DNA of 45,418 nucleotides, from positions 1-45,418 of the forward strand of contig JABHAA010000132.1 in NCBI GenBank assembly GCA_018674495.1, given 5' to 3'. The notes beneath the pieces are model-generated. The model had not been told where the DNA came from. It saw only the letters and a list, made by a program, of their open reading frames with translations, and did not search any database. The DNA is from Rhodospirillaceae bacterium. GTDB taxonomy: Bacteria > Pseudomonadota > Alphaproteobacteria > Rhodospirillales > UBA2165. The position numbers and the translations under genes are program-made. Below, piece by piece: positions 1 through 7,360 of the stretch; position 1 is the stretch's first letter, and each line of letters begins with the position of its first letter.

Positions 1-401
1 CCTTCTTCGCGAGACACTGGGCGAGAAGCAAGCAAGATAGCCCGCGCACGCGGATCGCTGTCGGTATGACTTGCCGTTGTATTACCAAAACCACGATACC
101 GTTGAAGGTACTCCAGCAAAGCAGCATAAGCCTCAGGGCTTAAGAAGCCGTCGAAATCAAACGCTAAGAATTGGCGTGGTAAAGCGTAATCTTTCAGCCG
201 CCAAGGTGCTTCGCCAGGATATTTCTCAGGTTTGTCATAATGGATGCCCGATTGGAGGGGCGAACATATAAATGCTAGCCCCTTCTCCAGCGACAGGTCC
301 GTGATCACTGCGTGTTCAAATTCATCGAAGCTATTGCGTGAGCGCTGTTCCGGGCAGTTGTCGAAAGTATTCTTGCCGCGAGAAAATCTGATCTCCATCA
401 T
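1..401 (-). CDS. Island primase/replication-like protein, N-terminal part (runs off window)
   Basis: Open minus-strand frame of 133 codons that continues past the left edge, so only the N-terminus is visible. Residues include FLAFDFDGF, an SHT segment and ARAILLASRPVS, which resemble the acidic metal-binding strand and the 'R-x-R-x-x-x-P-L-S-R-P-V' stretch of archaeo-eukaryotic-type primases of phages and islands. The start is ATG at 401 (or 398), after a GGAG. It overlaps the stop of the preceding gene as ATGA, so translation is coupled. The gene ends a leftward operon with the AlpA-like regulator, which fits replication of an integrative element. The family call rests on motif resemblance only; the frame itself is well supported by the overlap and ribosome-binding site. 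Confidence 0.55.
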   Translation of the reverse strand, partial: MMEIRFSRGKNTFDNCPEQRSRNSFDEFEHAVITDLSLEKGLAFICSPLQSGIHYDKPEKYPGEAPWRLKDYALPRQFLAFDFDGFLSPEAYAALLEYLQRYRGFGNTTASHTDSDPRARAILLASRPVSREE

Positions 402-910
402 GCGTCTCCGTATAAGAGAGCTGCTCGGATATCCAAGACTTCGAACTCAAAGTCTGATTTCAAACCTTGCTCTTCGGTCTGATGAACCCTATGGGCTCTA
501 GAACAAATATCTGAGATGCCTAGTTCCGATGCGCCTTTGGTGATAGAAAGCACAACACGCTTGTCTTGTGCCAAAGCGAAATCAAGATCGTTCATCGTTT
601 GTGTGGAGATCGGTCCGGAGATGTGAGCCATTACAAGGTCGGCTTTGGCGAGGCCGCGCCTATTCTTGTTAGCCATTTCCAGATCGGTATCTCCTAATTC
701 ACATTCAGTGTCCTTGGAGCATGATATTCCCTGCTTCCATGTTGAGTGGCTACAAAGACGAGGACCCGGTACGAAGAATGGCCCCACGAAAGTAAAAGTC
801 GGCAATTCAATAAAGTGGTACTGCCACTGTAGCTTGCTCAGCCCGGGGACCAGCGGATGACGCCAGTCGTGTATTGCAGTCTCACCAGGGAGATAGACAC
901 GGGGGGTCAT
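398..910 (-). CDS. Hypothetical island protein, possibly nucleoside 2-deoxyribosyltransferase-like
   Basis: A 170-residue protein with no certain family. The start VYLPGE and the later run RRGLAKADLVMAHISGP, followed by a predicted helix and DKRVVLSI, recall the fold of nucleoside 2-deoxyribosyltransferase-like proteins, where an 'ADxVLAxxxGPDxGT' loop precedes 'GKPVV'. Catalytic residues cannot be assigned with confidence. Its start overlaps the stop of the AlpA-like gene by four bases and its stop overlaps the start of the primase-like gene by four bases. The three genes therefore form one translationally coupled unit. Such base-modifying or nucleotide-cleaving enzymes are common island cargo, but the function is inference. 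Confidence 0.55.
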   Translation of the reverse strand: MTPRVYLPGETAIHDWRHPLVPGLSKLQWQYHFIELPTFTFVGPFFVPGPRLCSHSTWKQGISCSKDTECELGDTDLEMANKNRRGLAKADLVMAHISGPISTQTMNDLDFALAQDKRVVLSITKGASELGISDICSRAHRVHQTEEQGLKSDFEFEVLDIRAALLYGDA

Positions 911-1143
911 GCTTCACCCCCTTCGAATTTGGATTTCAGCCATGCGTCAATATCTACCTCGTTCCAAACGAAGACGCGTTCTGATAATTGAATTGGTTTT
1001 GGGTGATCACCCCGTTCAATCAGACGGTAGGTGTGAGTCCGGCTCAGGCCGGTTTTAACGAGAACTTGGTTAATCCGTAGGCCACGAAGTCCATTGCTCG
1101 GGGCGTTGCTACGAGGTTCGGCTAGCATAATTATAAACTCCAT
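907..1143 (-). CDS. AlpA-family excisionase/regulator (helix-turn-helix)
   Basis: About 78 residues, with the pattern of AlpA/MerR-like winged-helix proteins: RINQVLVKTGLSRTHTYRLI (helix-turn-helix), then GDHPKPIQLSERVFVW and WNEVDIDAWLKSK. AlpA proteins activate or act as recombination directionality factors for integrases of cryptic prophages and islands. The start at 1143 was chosen because AAGGTGG lies just upstream; an ATG at 1128 is an alternative. The stop overlaps the next gene's ATG (ATGA). Lying downstream of an integrase on the same strand fits a role in excision or in switching on island genes. Confidence 0.8.
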   Translation of the reverse strand: MEFIIMLAEPRSNAPSNGLRGLRINQVLVKTGLSRTHTYRLIERGDHPKPIQLSERVFVWNEVDIDAWLKSKFEGGEA

Positions 1144-1213
1144 CTTTCCACCTTCCCAGTGAAAGTGCTTATGGAGCTTGTTATCGGCCAGGGTGGCCAA
1201 GACCTGTATAGGG

Positions 1214-1831
1214 CTAATCCCCCCCTTTTGCCGCTAATCCGTATTTGTTTTCAATTCCTGACTTGAGGAGCTTAATCATCTCAACATCTATACTGTCTAG
1301 CTTAGGAAGGTGAGCCTTGGCCTTGCGAACATCAGGTTCGCTGAGAGGGTTGCCGCCGGGGTCGTTGTTGATGGTCAGTGCAATATTCAAAGCGGAGGGA
1401 GAAGCCTTGCCCTCTTGAACCAAAAGCTGCCAGTACATGGCCGCATCCATGTAGGTAGTAAATTTTTTCTTTGGAGGATTTCCAGGCTTATCCATGCCAA
1501 ATGCAACATTCGCTTTTGATCCCAATTCAAGCTTTGAAAGCGCATCGCGCCAAATAAGAAGTGCCCACAAAGTCCCGCGTGATGAGAACAACGTGACGAC
1601 ATGAGGTTGAAAGACCCACGCCTGGGCTTGGGGCCACGCATTTTGGGGTGCGTGTCGGCAAATTTGACCAATAGCCCGATTAAATGTTGCAACCGGGTTG
1701 GGAGCCTGAAGAGAGTTCGGGATCGCTTGTATAATTGTTTTGATCAGATGAGGTGGGACTAACTCCTCGCAAGTCGTCACAAAATCAACAATTCCCCTAG
1801 AAAGTTGACGATTTCCTCTTATGCCCATCAT
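1214..1831 (-). CDS. Hypothetical island protein
   Basis: A 205-residue protein of no recognised family. It starts with two consecutive ATGs after a strong GGAGG (spacing 4-7). It lies between the integrase and the AlpA-like gene on the same strand, with 26 bases to the integrase stop and about 70 to the AlpA start, so it is probably part of the island transcript. The sequence is soluble, with a basic KPGNPPKKKF stretch near the middle and a helical C-terminus. No membrane segment, signal peptide or catalytic motif is seen. Confidence 0.7.
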   Translation of the reverse strand: MMGIRGNRQLSRGIVDFVTTCEELVPPHLIKTIIQAIPNSLQAPNPVATFNRAIGQICRHAPQNAWPQAQAWVFQPHVVTLFSSRGTLWALLIWRDALSKLELGSKANVAFGMDKPGNPPKKKFTTYMDAAMYWQLLVQEGKASPSALNIALTINNDPGGNPLSEPDVRKAKAHLPKLDSIDVEMIKLLKSGIENKYGLAAKGGD

Positions 1832-1857
1832 TCATCCTCCCTTGATCTATGGACTTT

Positions 1858-3102
1858 CTAGGATGCACTAGGTTGGGCCATTTCACAGTACTTCGACCAA
1901 TCAGCCATCAAACGCACCCGCTTGATTAACAGATTGCCCCGTCTGTATGCTGCTTCGGTCTCACTCTCAATGGCATGAGCAAGAGCCATTTCACAGACCT
2001 CGCGGGGATAGGCTGTGGTCTCGGCAGCCCAATCCCGGAATGAGCTTCGGAAACCATGGACCGTTATGTCAGTAAGTCCCATGCGACGAATGACTTTACT
2101 CAACGTCATATCAGACATTGGTGCACTAACCTTTGCCCCCGGGAATATGTAAAGCGAGTCAGTGCGTGGTAAAGCTCGCAATATCGAAATGGCAGCATCA
2201 GGCAAAGGAACCTCATGTTTGCGCCCCATTTTCATGCGCTCAGCCGGTATGACCCATAATTTTTTATTTAAATCAATTTCATCCCATGTTGCGCCACGCA
2301 CTTCACCTGATCTTGCAGCTGTAAGGATGGTAAATTCTAGGGCACGGGCTGCAGTACCATTTCGGGAACGTAAACCTTCAACAAAGGTCCCAACTTTCTC
2401 ATAAGGTAATGCTGGATGATGAACCACTTTCGAAACTTTACTTGGTTTGGGTAAGATTTTATCTAAGTGGCCCTTCCAAAGTGCAGGGTTATTACCATTG
2501 CGATATCCACTGACTTTAGCCCAGTCCAATATCTTCTCAATACGACCACGTAGGCGTGTTGCTGTTTCAGTCTTAGTTTTCCAGATCGGCAGTAAGCATG
2601 AGCTGATATGACCTGTCTCAACCTCTGAAATACGAACATCACCAAAATGGGGGTAAGCGTAAGTTTTCAGGGTATTTTCCCATTGTTGGGCATGTTTCTT
2701 GTTCGCCCATGTTGAACGGTTAAGATCAAGGTAGGCCTCAGCACACTCACTAAATGTTTTCTGCTTCGCCCTTTCAGCTTGTGCCTTGGCTCTTATGTCA
2801 TCAGCCTGTACCAGAGGATCAATCGGGTTTTGCGGGTCTTTAATCATAGCACGATACCCTCTCGCCAGCTCACGGGCACGGGCTAGGCTCACTGCCTCAA
2901 GGGAACCAAGTCCCATATTGCGGCGCTTCTTATTTTTTGGTGAAGTATATCGAAACACCCATGACCGGGATGTGTCACGGACGAAGAGATACAGGTTGCC
3001 TCCGTCAGCGTGCCAGCCGTCTTCAAGGTTTTGAAGGCGCGTTGAAGGGAGCTTATTAGGTAGGTGATCGCGTTTCTTTTTCTCAAGTGGTTCTTCAGGC
3101 AT
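1858..3102 (-). CDS. Tyrosine recombinase (P4-type integrase with DUF4102 arm-binding domain)
   Basis: A 414-residue integrase that inserts and excises the genomic island by site-specific recombination. The N-terminal 90 residues match the DUF4102 arm-binding domain (DGGNLYLFVRD, YTSPKNKKRRNMGLG, LARARELA). A core-binding helical domain spans about 115-205. The catalytic residues are visible: Arg264 (TAARSGEVRG), His349 and Arg352 (HGFRSSFRDW), His376 (LAHA) and nucleophile Tyr386 (AYRRGN). The length is normal for the family and the frame is intact, so it may be active. The upstream 150 bases hold inverted repeats and a tRNA-Ser-like attachment core, which is where att and arm sites are expected. 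Confidence 0.95.
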   Translation of the reverse strand: MPEEPLEKKKRDHLPNKLPSTRLQNLEDGWHADGGNLYLFVRDTSRSWVFRYTSPKNKKRRNMGLGSLEAVSLARARELARGYRAMIKDPQNPIDPLVQADDIRAKAQAERAKQKTFSECAEAYLDLNRSTWANKKHAQQWENTLKTYAYPHFGDVRISEVETGHISSCLLPIWKTKTETATRLRGRIEKILDWAKVSGYRNGNNPALWKGHLDKILPKPSKVSKVVHHPALPYEKVGTFVEGLRSRNGTAARALEFTILTAARSGEVRGATWDEIDLNKKLWVIPAERMKMGRKHEVPLPDAAISILRALPRTDSLYIFPGAKVSAPMSDMTLSKVIRRMGLTDITVHGFRSSFRDWAAETTAYPREVCEMALAHAIESETEAAYRRGNLLIKRVRLMADWSKYCEMAQPSAS

Positions 3103-3163
3103 AATGGTTCAATCAAAATGTATGTCATTTTGTATACCATTTAACATGGGATTGAGTGGTTGT

Positions 3164-3250
3164 CCATAGAGTCCATGCTGTATGCAATACAGCTAACTAA
3201 CTGAATAACTGTGTAAAGTTACGGTAAATGGTACTCTATGGACAGCATGG
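3164..3250. promoter_or_regulatory. Paired inverted repeats upstream of the integrase
   Basis: CCATAGAGT (3164-3172) and CCATGCTGT (3173-3181) recur as exact complements, ACTCTATGG (3233-3241) and ACAGCATGG (3242-3250). The two modules keep the same order on the facing strand instead of forming one long hairpin. Between them is the palindrome CTGTAT-GCA-ATACAG (3178-3192). The position, between the integrase start and the attachment core, fits integrase arm-type or excisionase/operator sites. That role is inferred; the symmetry is seen directly. Confidence 0.5.
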
Positions 3251-3268
3251 TTATGGCGGATGGATGAC

Positions 3269-3282
3269 TCTCCCTCCGCCAG
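3269..3282 (+). other. Candidate attachment-site core, inner copy
   Basis: CTCTCCCTCCGCCA is identical to the last 14 bases of the copy at 3424-3442 and matches the 3' end of a tRNA-Ser gene. It lies about 170 bases upstream of the integrase start. It could be an old att junction or the remnant of a second integration. Confidence 0.45.
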
Positions 3283-3423
3283 CAACCAAAATCTCCCATC
3301 CGGGGTTTTTTTGTTGATGGCCGGGATATGCGATATCGCACCCTCGATAACAAACATGGGGGTCGAGCCAGAGTGAGCCCCGCGAACGCAAGCCACGGAG
3401 CACGGCGCAGCCGCGCGGACGTA

Positions 3424-3442
3424 ATCCCTCTCCCTCCGCCAA
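3424..3442 (+). other. Candidate island end (attR): tRNA-Ser 3'-end fragment
   Basis: The 19 bases AATCCCTCTCCCTCCGCCA read as the end of a tRNA-Ser: T-loop AAT, T-stem CCCTC, acceptor strand TCCCTCC, discriminator G and CCA. The sequence upstream does not continue as a tRNA, so this is a fragment, as expected at the distal end of an island whose intact tRNA lies beyond the left edge. Integrase proximity supports this. From here to 3588 no further feature was seen. Confidence 0.6.
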
Positions 3443-3588
3443 TTTTCTTTAGCTAGTATTGTTCATTAAATTCAAATAATTACGTGGATCGTGAATTTGC
3501 TTATCCCACACGTCTATCCCACACGCCGGTTGATCCCCAAAGCCCTTTCAAAGAGACCTCAGGGGACCACTCGGCAACTCCAGAGAGT

Positions 3589-4068
3589 CTAGGGTTGCCA
3601 CCCTGTACTGAAATTCAGGTCCACGATCAGCCGATGATCGGTGATACACGTTACGCCCAATTCATCACATATGTCAGGCACTCGCCGGTTGACCCGTGTC
3701 TTAGTGGGCTTGCTACCCTCTTTACTAACAACTATCGCGCCGTGGTGCATCGCGGCGGCAACTAAGAATGGATCAGCGCCGATCCGCTCAAGTTCTTCTT
3801 CGTTCAAGTCCTCGCCATAACGGATCAAGACATCGGAAACGAGAATATCGCTTTCATCTGGATCGAGGACCAGCGCGTCCTGGTGGTCCCGCAACCAATC
3901 TCGAAGGCTTTCGTCATGTGGCTGGAGCTCATCCCATATTGGCCGAGGGACTTTGATCTCGCCTGCATCAGCATGGTGTGCAAGCCACTCCCAATACTCT
4001 GGCACCCGGTCAAGCGGGTAGTAATCCCGTTGCGCCGAGATGAACACGTTTGCATCAAGTAAGTGCAA
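3589..4068 (-). CDS. DUF4411 PIN-like protein, putative toxin
   Basis: A 159-residue protein of the DUF4411 type, a PIN-like nuclease fold. Visible features are the N-terminal LLDANVFI with the first conserved Asp, a mid-protein VPRPIWDEL, and ADPFLVAAA followed by IVVSKE, all typical of PIN acidic-site architecture. These genes usually sit directly downstream of an XRE/ImmA-IrrE gene, as here with a 3-base gap. The pair is regarded as toxin-antitoxin-like, with the PIN protein as the likely RNase toxin. The start is a TTG at 4068 preceded by a G-rich stretch overlapping the upstream stop. Function is inferred from family and context. Confidence 0.8.
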   Translation of the reverse strand: MHLLDANVFISAQRDYYPLDRVPEYWEWLAHHADAGEIKVPRPIWDELQPHDESLRDWLRDHQDALVLDPDESDILVSDVLIRYGEDLNEEELERIGADPFLVAAAMHHGAIVVSKEGSKPTKTRVNRRVPDICDELGVTCITDHRLIVDLNFSTGWQP

Positions 4069-4071
4069 TGC

Positions 4072-5265
4072 CTACCCCACGCCTGCCCGTAGGCCGTCAA
4101 AGTTCTTCGCGTTCACCCCAAGAATACGCGATGCGCGGGTGTAGGTGAGGTTGCCCGCGTCGACGCCGCCCAGAACGGTCCGAATGAGAGCCGCGCCCAA
4201 CTGGCTCTGCTTCGTGATGTAGAAAGTCGGGCCACCTTCCTGTTCTTGCATTCTTACCCGCTGACGTCGCCACTCGTCCTGGTAAGTCGCGTAGAGCGCC
4301 CACCAATCGACTTCATCTATCCGGTTGAGTTTCCAAAGCCTGTTGGCCACGGCGGCGCGGCTGACTTTGAATTGGCTGGCAAGAGAAACCATGGCCTCGG
4401 GAAGTTCCAACCCCACCACCCGGTCCCACGCTTCCACCAAGAAACCCCTCGGAAGTAGGAATTCAGCCGCAACAGCATTGCAAAATGCCTCGAGACCTCC
4501 GCGCGCGTCGTTTCCTGCAAACGGAGAAAGGTTACTGATCCCTTCTTCTCCCAACCACAGGTGAGCCAGTTCATGCATGAGGGTGAATGTACGCGCCGCT
4601 TTGGCGTCATTGCCGTTGATGATGATGAAGGGAGCAACCGGGTCTGCAAACGCGATGCCCCTGAATGCTTCTGGTTCGATATTGGTCTTGTAGCTGCCGA
4701 GATTGCCTTGAATGATTACAAAAATCCCGACTGCCTCGGCGCGCGCGCGCAACGCCCGGAACAGTCCGTCACGATCATTCATCCCACGCTGCAACTCAAA
4801 CGGAAACCCGAGAACTTCTCGAATGTCATCAACGACCTCCCGTGGCGAACTGTCCACGCCAAGCCGCCCAATGAATGGCAATGGCTCCGGTTCGTCTCCG
4901 TCGTCGGCTATCAACTGGACGATCTCCCGTTGGCGCGCGCGCATCTTCCGCGTGAATGCCGCAAGGATGTTGTTATCCCCATCAGCGGGGTGATCTCCCA
5001 CTGTTCGGAAGTCAGAGAGTTGTTCAGCTTGGGCGGGTGGTTCCTGTAGGTAGAAGGTGAGTACGGGTCGGTAGTACGCCTTCGCAAGGCTAGCGAGTTG
5101 ATTTCGCGTTGGAACGTCAGCGCCATCTTCCCATACGCCAAGGCGCTCGGCAGCAGACTGCTTGAGGGTGTCCGATATCCCCGCCTTCCGCGCCGCACTT
5201 TCTAGTGGCAACTGCGCTTTTTCCCTAGCCCATCTTAGGACCGCAGGATTGATATGTGCTTTCAT
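4072..5265 (-). CDS. XRE-family regulator with ImmA/IrrE metallopeptidase domain
   Basis: About 397 residues. The N-terminal 75 residues form an XRE-like helix-turn-helix (INPAVLRWAREKA, ESAARKAGIS, PTRNQLASLAKAY). The central part is an ImmA/IrrE zinc peptidase domain with HELAH at about residues 231-235 and the following glutamate region (EAFCNAVAAEFLLP). Relatives cleave or bind partner repressors; next to a DUF4411 gene the protein is the likely antitoxin or regulator. The start MKAHINP (5265) fits the family better than an ATG nine bases upstream. The first 70 upstream bases hold an imperfect inverted repeat that could be its own operator. Confidence 0.88.
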   Translation of the reverse strand: MKAHINPAVLRWAREKAQLPLESAARKAGISDTLKQSAAERLGVWEDGADVPTRNQLASLAKAYYRPVLTFYLQEPPAQAEQLSDFRTVGDHPADGDNNILAAFTRKMRARQREIVQLIADDGDEPEPLPFIGRLGVDSSPREVVDDIREVLGFPFELQRGMNDRDGLFRALRARAEAVGIFVIIQGNLGSYKTNIEPEAFRGIAFADPVAPFIIINGNDAKAARTFTLMHELAHLWLGEEGISNLSPFAGNDARGGLEAFCNAVAAEFLLPRGFLVEAWDRVVGLELPEAMVSLASQFKVSRAAVANRLWKLNRIDEVDWWALYATYQDEWRRQRVRMQEQEGGPTFYITKQSQLGAALIRTVLGGVDAGNLTYTRASRILGVNAKNFDGLRAGVG

Positions 5266-5289
5266 GCTGGCCATTGCCTTTCAGGGTAG

Positions 5290-5350
5290 ACCATTTGTCT
5301 TGCGGATCAAACCTGTTGATCAAGAATGTTCAGCCGTACCGCAAAATGGT
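5290..5350. repeat. Imperfect inverted repeat upstream of the XRE/ImmA gene
   Basis: ACCATT and TTGCGG (5290-5305, split by a few bases) are complementary to CCGCAA-AATGGT (5339-5350), giving 12 paired bases with a small bulge. Its place just upstream of the XRE gene start suggests a self-regulatory operator or a transcript hairpin. This is inference from position. Confidence 0.35.
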
Positions 5351-5433
5351 TAAGGAAGAGATATGGGGACACGGTATAATTGGCGCTTCTCTCTCACTGG
5401 CGATGTTCGTCACCGCCACACCCTAAATTTCGA

Positions 5434-5943
5434 CTACGCCGAATGCGGCGCCTCACCTGCAAAGTCGCCGCCCTGCGACACATCGCCAATAAAGGAGATT
5501 ATTTCATAAATAATATCCTGTAATTCTTTTGCCAGGCTCTCAAAATCCTCGAGATTGAAGGTATTGAGAGTGTATTCAATCCCTAATTCATGGCTTCGCC
5601 GACCTTTGGTTAAAACCGCATGTTCTTCCTTTTCGTCCACTGTCAGCCAACGGGAATGGACAAACAAATTTCGCTGAGCTTCGGCGGTGCGAACCCGCTT
5701 CATAATATCATCGAGCCTGGTAACAAATTGCCTATTTGTTGCCAATCTCCGAAACATGGCTTCGCAGATATCGGTGGTCTGTCTCAACGAAGTTGTGGCC
5801 AACAGAGCGTCGGACAGAATGAAAGCTCTGCCGCGCTGGCCAACAATTCTCGCGGCCAGGTCGCTAACGTACCCGTGCAATTTGGCGATATTGATACTGA
5901 TTTGGCCGAGAGACTTCAGCATTTCATCTTCAATAGGCCGCAT
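5434..5943 (-). CDS. Hypothetical protein with HEPN-like RNxxxH motif
   Basis: A 169-residue, mostly helical soluble protein. It contains QRNLFVHSRW around residues 91-100. The R-N-x-x-x-H pattern in a helical protein is the hallmark of HEPN domains, which act as RNases or nucleotide-binding partners in toxin and defence systems. The rest (SLGQISINIAKLHGYVSDLAARI, a long first helix) also fits an all-helical HEPN-like bundle. The start ATG follows AGGGG at 7 bases. It is the last gene of a leftward operon with the secreted protein and the 37-codon ORF. The family call is tentative and no closer relative is recognised. Confidence 0.6.
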   Translation of the reverse strand: MRPIEDEMLKSLGQISINIAKLHGYVSDLAARIVGQRGRAFILSDALLATTSLRQTTDICEAMFRRLATNRQFVTRLDDIMKRVRTAEAQRNLFVHSRWLTVDEKEEHAVLTKGRRSHELGIEYTLNTFNLEDFESLAKELQDIIYEIISFIGDVSQGGDFAGEAPHSA

Positions 5944-5946
5944 GAT

Positions 5947-6060
5947 TCACCCCTTCAGGCGCACGCCGACACCGCCGCCAGGTTTAAACACCCGGACACA
6001 GCGGTCGGTATAACTTGCGACCATTTTGGATTTAGCGTTTCCGACCAGACTTTTGATCAA
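5947..6060 (-). CDS. Candidate 37-residue small protein filling the operon gap
   Basis: This frame reads TTG ATC AAA AGT ... AAG GGG TGA, giving a basic peptide (MIKSLVGNAK..., ...VFKPGGGVGVRLKG). Its TTG start overlaps the stop of the secreted-protein gene as TTGA, and its stop lies 3 bases before the ATG of the HEPN-like gene, whose AGGGG ribosome-binding site is inside its last codons. The frame fills the gap exactly and would couple translation across the operon. An internal ATG at codon 13 is an alternative start. No homologue is recognised, and the coding claim rests on architecture. Confidence 0.5.
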   Translation of the reverse strand: MIKSLVGNAKSKMVASYTDRCVRVFKPGGGVGVRLKG

Positions 6061-6533
6061 TTGCATACCGGCTTATTCAACCATGCAGTTGCCGCAGTGA
6101 AGCCTCGAAGGCTAAATCGTTGTTCGATCGGAGTGCGACCGACAGGTTTGACGCGAATTGTCAGTACGCTTCCACTCTTGAGTTCCGGCACAATTTCTTT
6201 CGACAGCAAAAGCGGATTGCGAGCACGGTTTTGTGGGATAATGCGCAAAGCCCCATCGTCCACCCGGTAAATCACGTCACCGTCAAGGCCACGATAAAAA
6301 GGCAGCGGGACGAATGGATGGTAATCCGCTTTCATCGACAATTCCATTTTGCCAGTCTGATCGTTGTAGGATTGTTTAAGGTAACAGAATCCCGCGCCGG
6401 GTTGCTTTATTACCATCCAATCACCTGACTTGGTAACGGAGTTCTGGCGCTCCCAGTTGGTCCAGCTTTGGGCTGAGGCGATAAATGGTACGGCCCCAGC
6501 GAGTGCCGCAATTACGAAAAGACGCCCACCCAT
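6057..6533 (-). CDS. Secreted protein, possibly IalB-like
   Basis: A 158-residue protein with a clear signal peptide (MGGRLFVIAALAGAVPFIASAQS, cleavage near residue 22). The mature part has two cysteines (GFCYLKQ and the C-terminal PVCN) that could form a disulfide. Its layout of a short periplasmic beta-protein with W-x-V-I-K and a distal cysteine resembles invasion-associated locus B proteins of alphaproteobacteria, but the match is loose. It is first in a coupled operon with the 37-codon ORF and the HEPN-like gene. Its function is unknown. Confidence 0.6.
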   Translation of the reverse strand: MGGRLFVIAALAGAVPFIASAQSWTNWERQNSVTKSGDWMVIKQPGAGFCYLKQSYNDQTGKMELSMKADYHPFVPLPFYRGLDGDVIYRVDDGALRIIPQNRARNPLLLSKEIVPELKSGSVLTIRVKPVGRTPIEQRFSLRGFTAATAWLNKPVCN

Positions 6534-6613
6534 AATTAACCACTCTCCTTTGTATCAGATAGGCTAACACGACAACCAAACGGGGCGAAGTGCTTTTAGG
6601 TTGTTTGAGCGGA

Positions 6614-6683
6614 TCAGCCGCTATCCCGGCGCATTTCCGCAAGCTTCACCCGCACCTCGTCTTTCTGCGCATCGGTCAGAGAG
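6614..6683 (-). pseudogene. Possible C-terminal fragment of a broken gene
   Basis: The minus strand reads SLTDAQKDEVRVKLAEMRRDSG then stop, which looks like a genuine helical protein end (addiction-module-like) but has no matching N-terminus. The coding look stops at the 15-bp repeat AGAGATATGGGGACA (6680-6694), so the repeat probably marks a rearrangement junction. Confidence 0.3.
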
Positions 6684-6933
6684 ATATGGGGACAAAATAC
6701 TTCGGGGCGGCACAAATGGGGTTGGTCTTGATTTTGTTCCGTTTTTGTGCTATAATTCTTCGGTAAGCTAAATTCATTTTGTACGTTCGATATCTGTCCG
6801 CAACTTGCCAATCTTCCCATTGTGGACGCATCAACAGACTATTTAACTTATAGCGCATGCGAGCGCTCGTGCTCTTGGAAATTGTGAATAGGTAGATCAT
6901 CCCACGCTGGGCCGTGGCCTGTTGTGCCCGTGG

Positions 6934-6979
6934 CCCCCCATAAACCCACACGAAACCCCATAAACCCCCACAAACCCCC
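6934..6979 (-). repeat. G-quadruplex-capable tract
   Basis: On the minus strand five G runs of 5, 5, 4, 3 and 6 are spaced by TTTGT, TTTAT, TTTCGTGT and TTTAT, giving a telomere-like TTTATGGGG repeat. This meets the usual four-run G-quadruplex pattern. It lies inside the insertion that splits repeat copy A. Confidence 0.6.
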
Positions 6980-7022
6980 ATGGCCAATTTCGGCAAAATA
7001 TGTCGCACGGTTAAGAAAGACG

Positions 7023-7112
7023 TTGAACCACAGAACTAGAGAGGAGGACGTAAAGAGGAATGCGCGGCGCGCGGCAACAAAATCTCTGTGCTCTCTGTGC
7101 TCTCTGTGTTGG
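7023..7112. repeat. ACCACAGA/TCTCTGTG inverted element
   Basis: TTGAACCACAGA (7023-7034) faces a tandem run of TCTCTGTGC units about 50 bases further right, giving complementary ends. It resembles the TTGAACCGCAGAGA sequence seen at 19856 and 20090 and is probably a small dispersed palindromic element. Confidence 0.45.
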
Positions 7113-7360
7113 AAAACTTTTTGCTTCGGCTGCGCCGAGCTTGGATAAAAACCGTAACATTCCGGTAGGATCCGTAAGGAATAGTAATGAAACGGTATGG
7201 TCGTTTTCGGCGAAATATGTCGCATCGATGTGTACCTGGAGGGTGCGGCATACCAGGGGTGGTGGGGCAGTCTGACGGTGCTCCGAGCATCGACCGGTGC
7301 CTAGACCGGCGCCCGGCTGGCCAACCCGTATCCCCCACAGCCGGGCTGGGCACGTTTAGC

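Larger units (their letters stand above)
6832..7360 (+). repeat. Dispersed repeat family, copy A (interrupted)
   Basis: The left part, 6832-6889, begins CAACAGACTATTTAA and includes a 24-base stretch (6866-6889) identical to copy C. The right part, 7164-7360, includes the perfect 25-base core (7178-7202) shared by all three copies, then AATATGTCGCA, a degraded CATACCA/TGGT hairpin (7249-7263) and GGGCTGGGCACGTTTAG. About 270 bases with a G-quadruplex-like tract and another repeat type separate the two parts. No protein is encoded. Copies B (21251) and C (37215, inverted) are elsewhere in the window. Confidence 0.75.

Noticed and set aside
3240..3443. A complete tRNA-Ser gene
   Set aside because: Only the 3' end matches; no anticodon arm, D-arm or 5' acceptor strand is found.
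6832..7360. Repeat copy A as an insertion sequence
   Set aside because: No transposase frame, no terminal inverted repeats and no target duplication were seen in any of the three copies.
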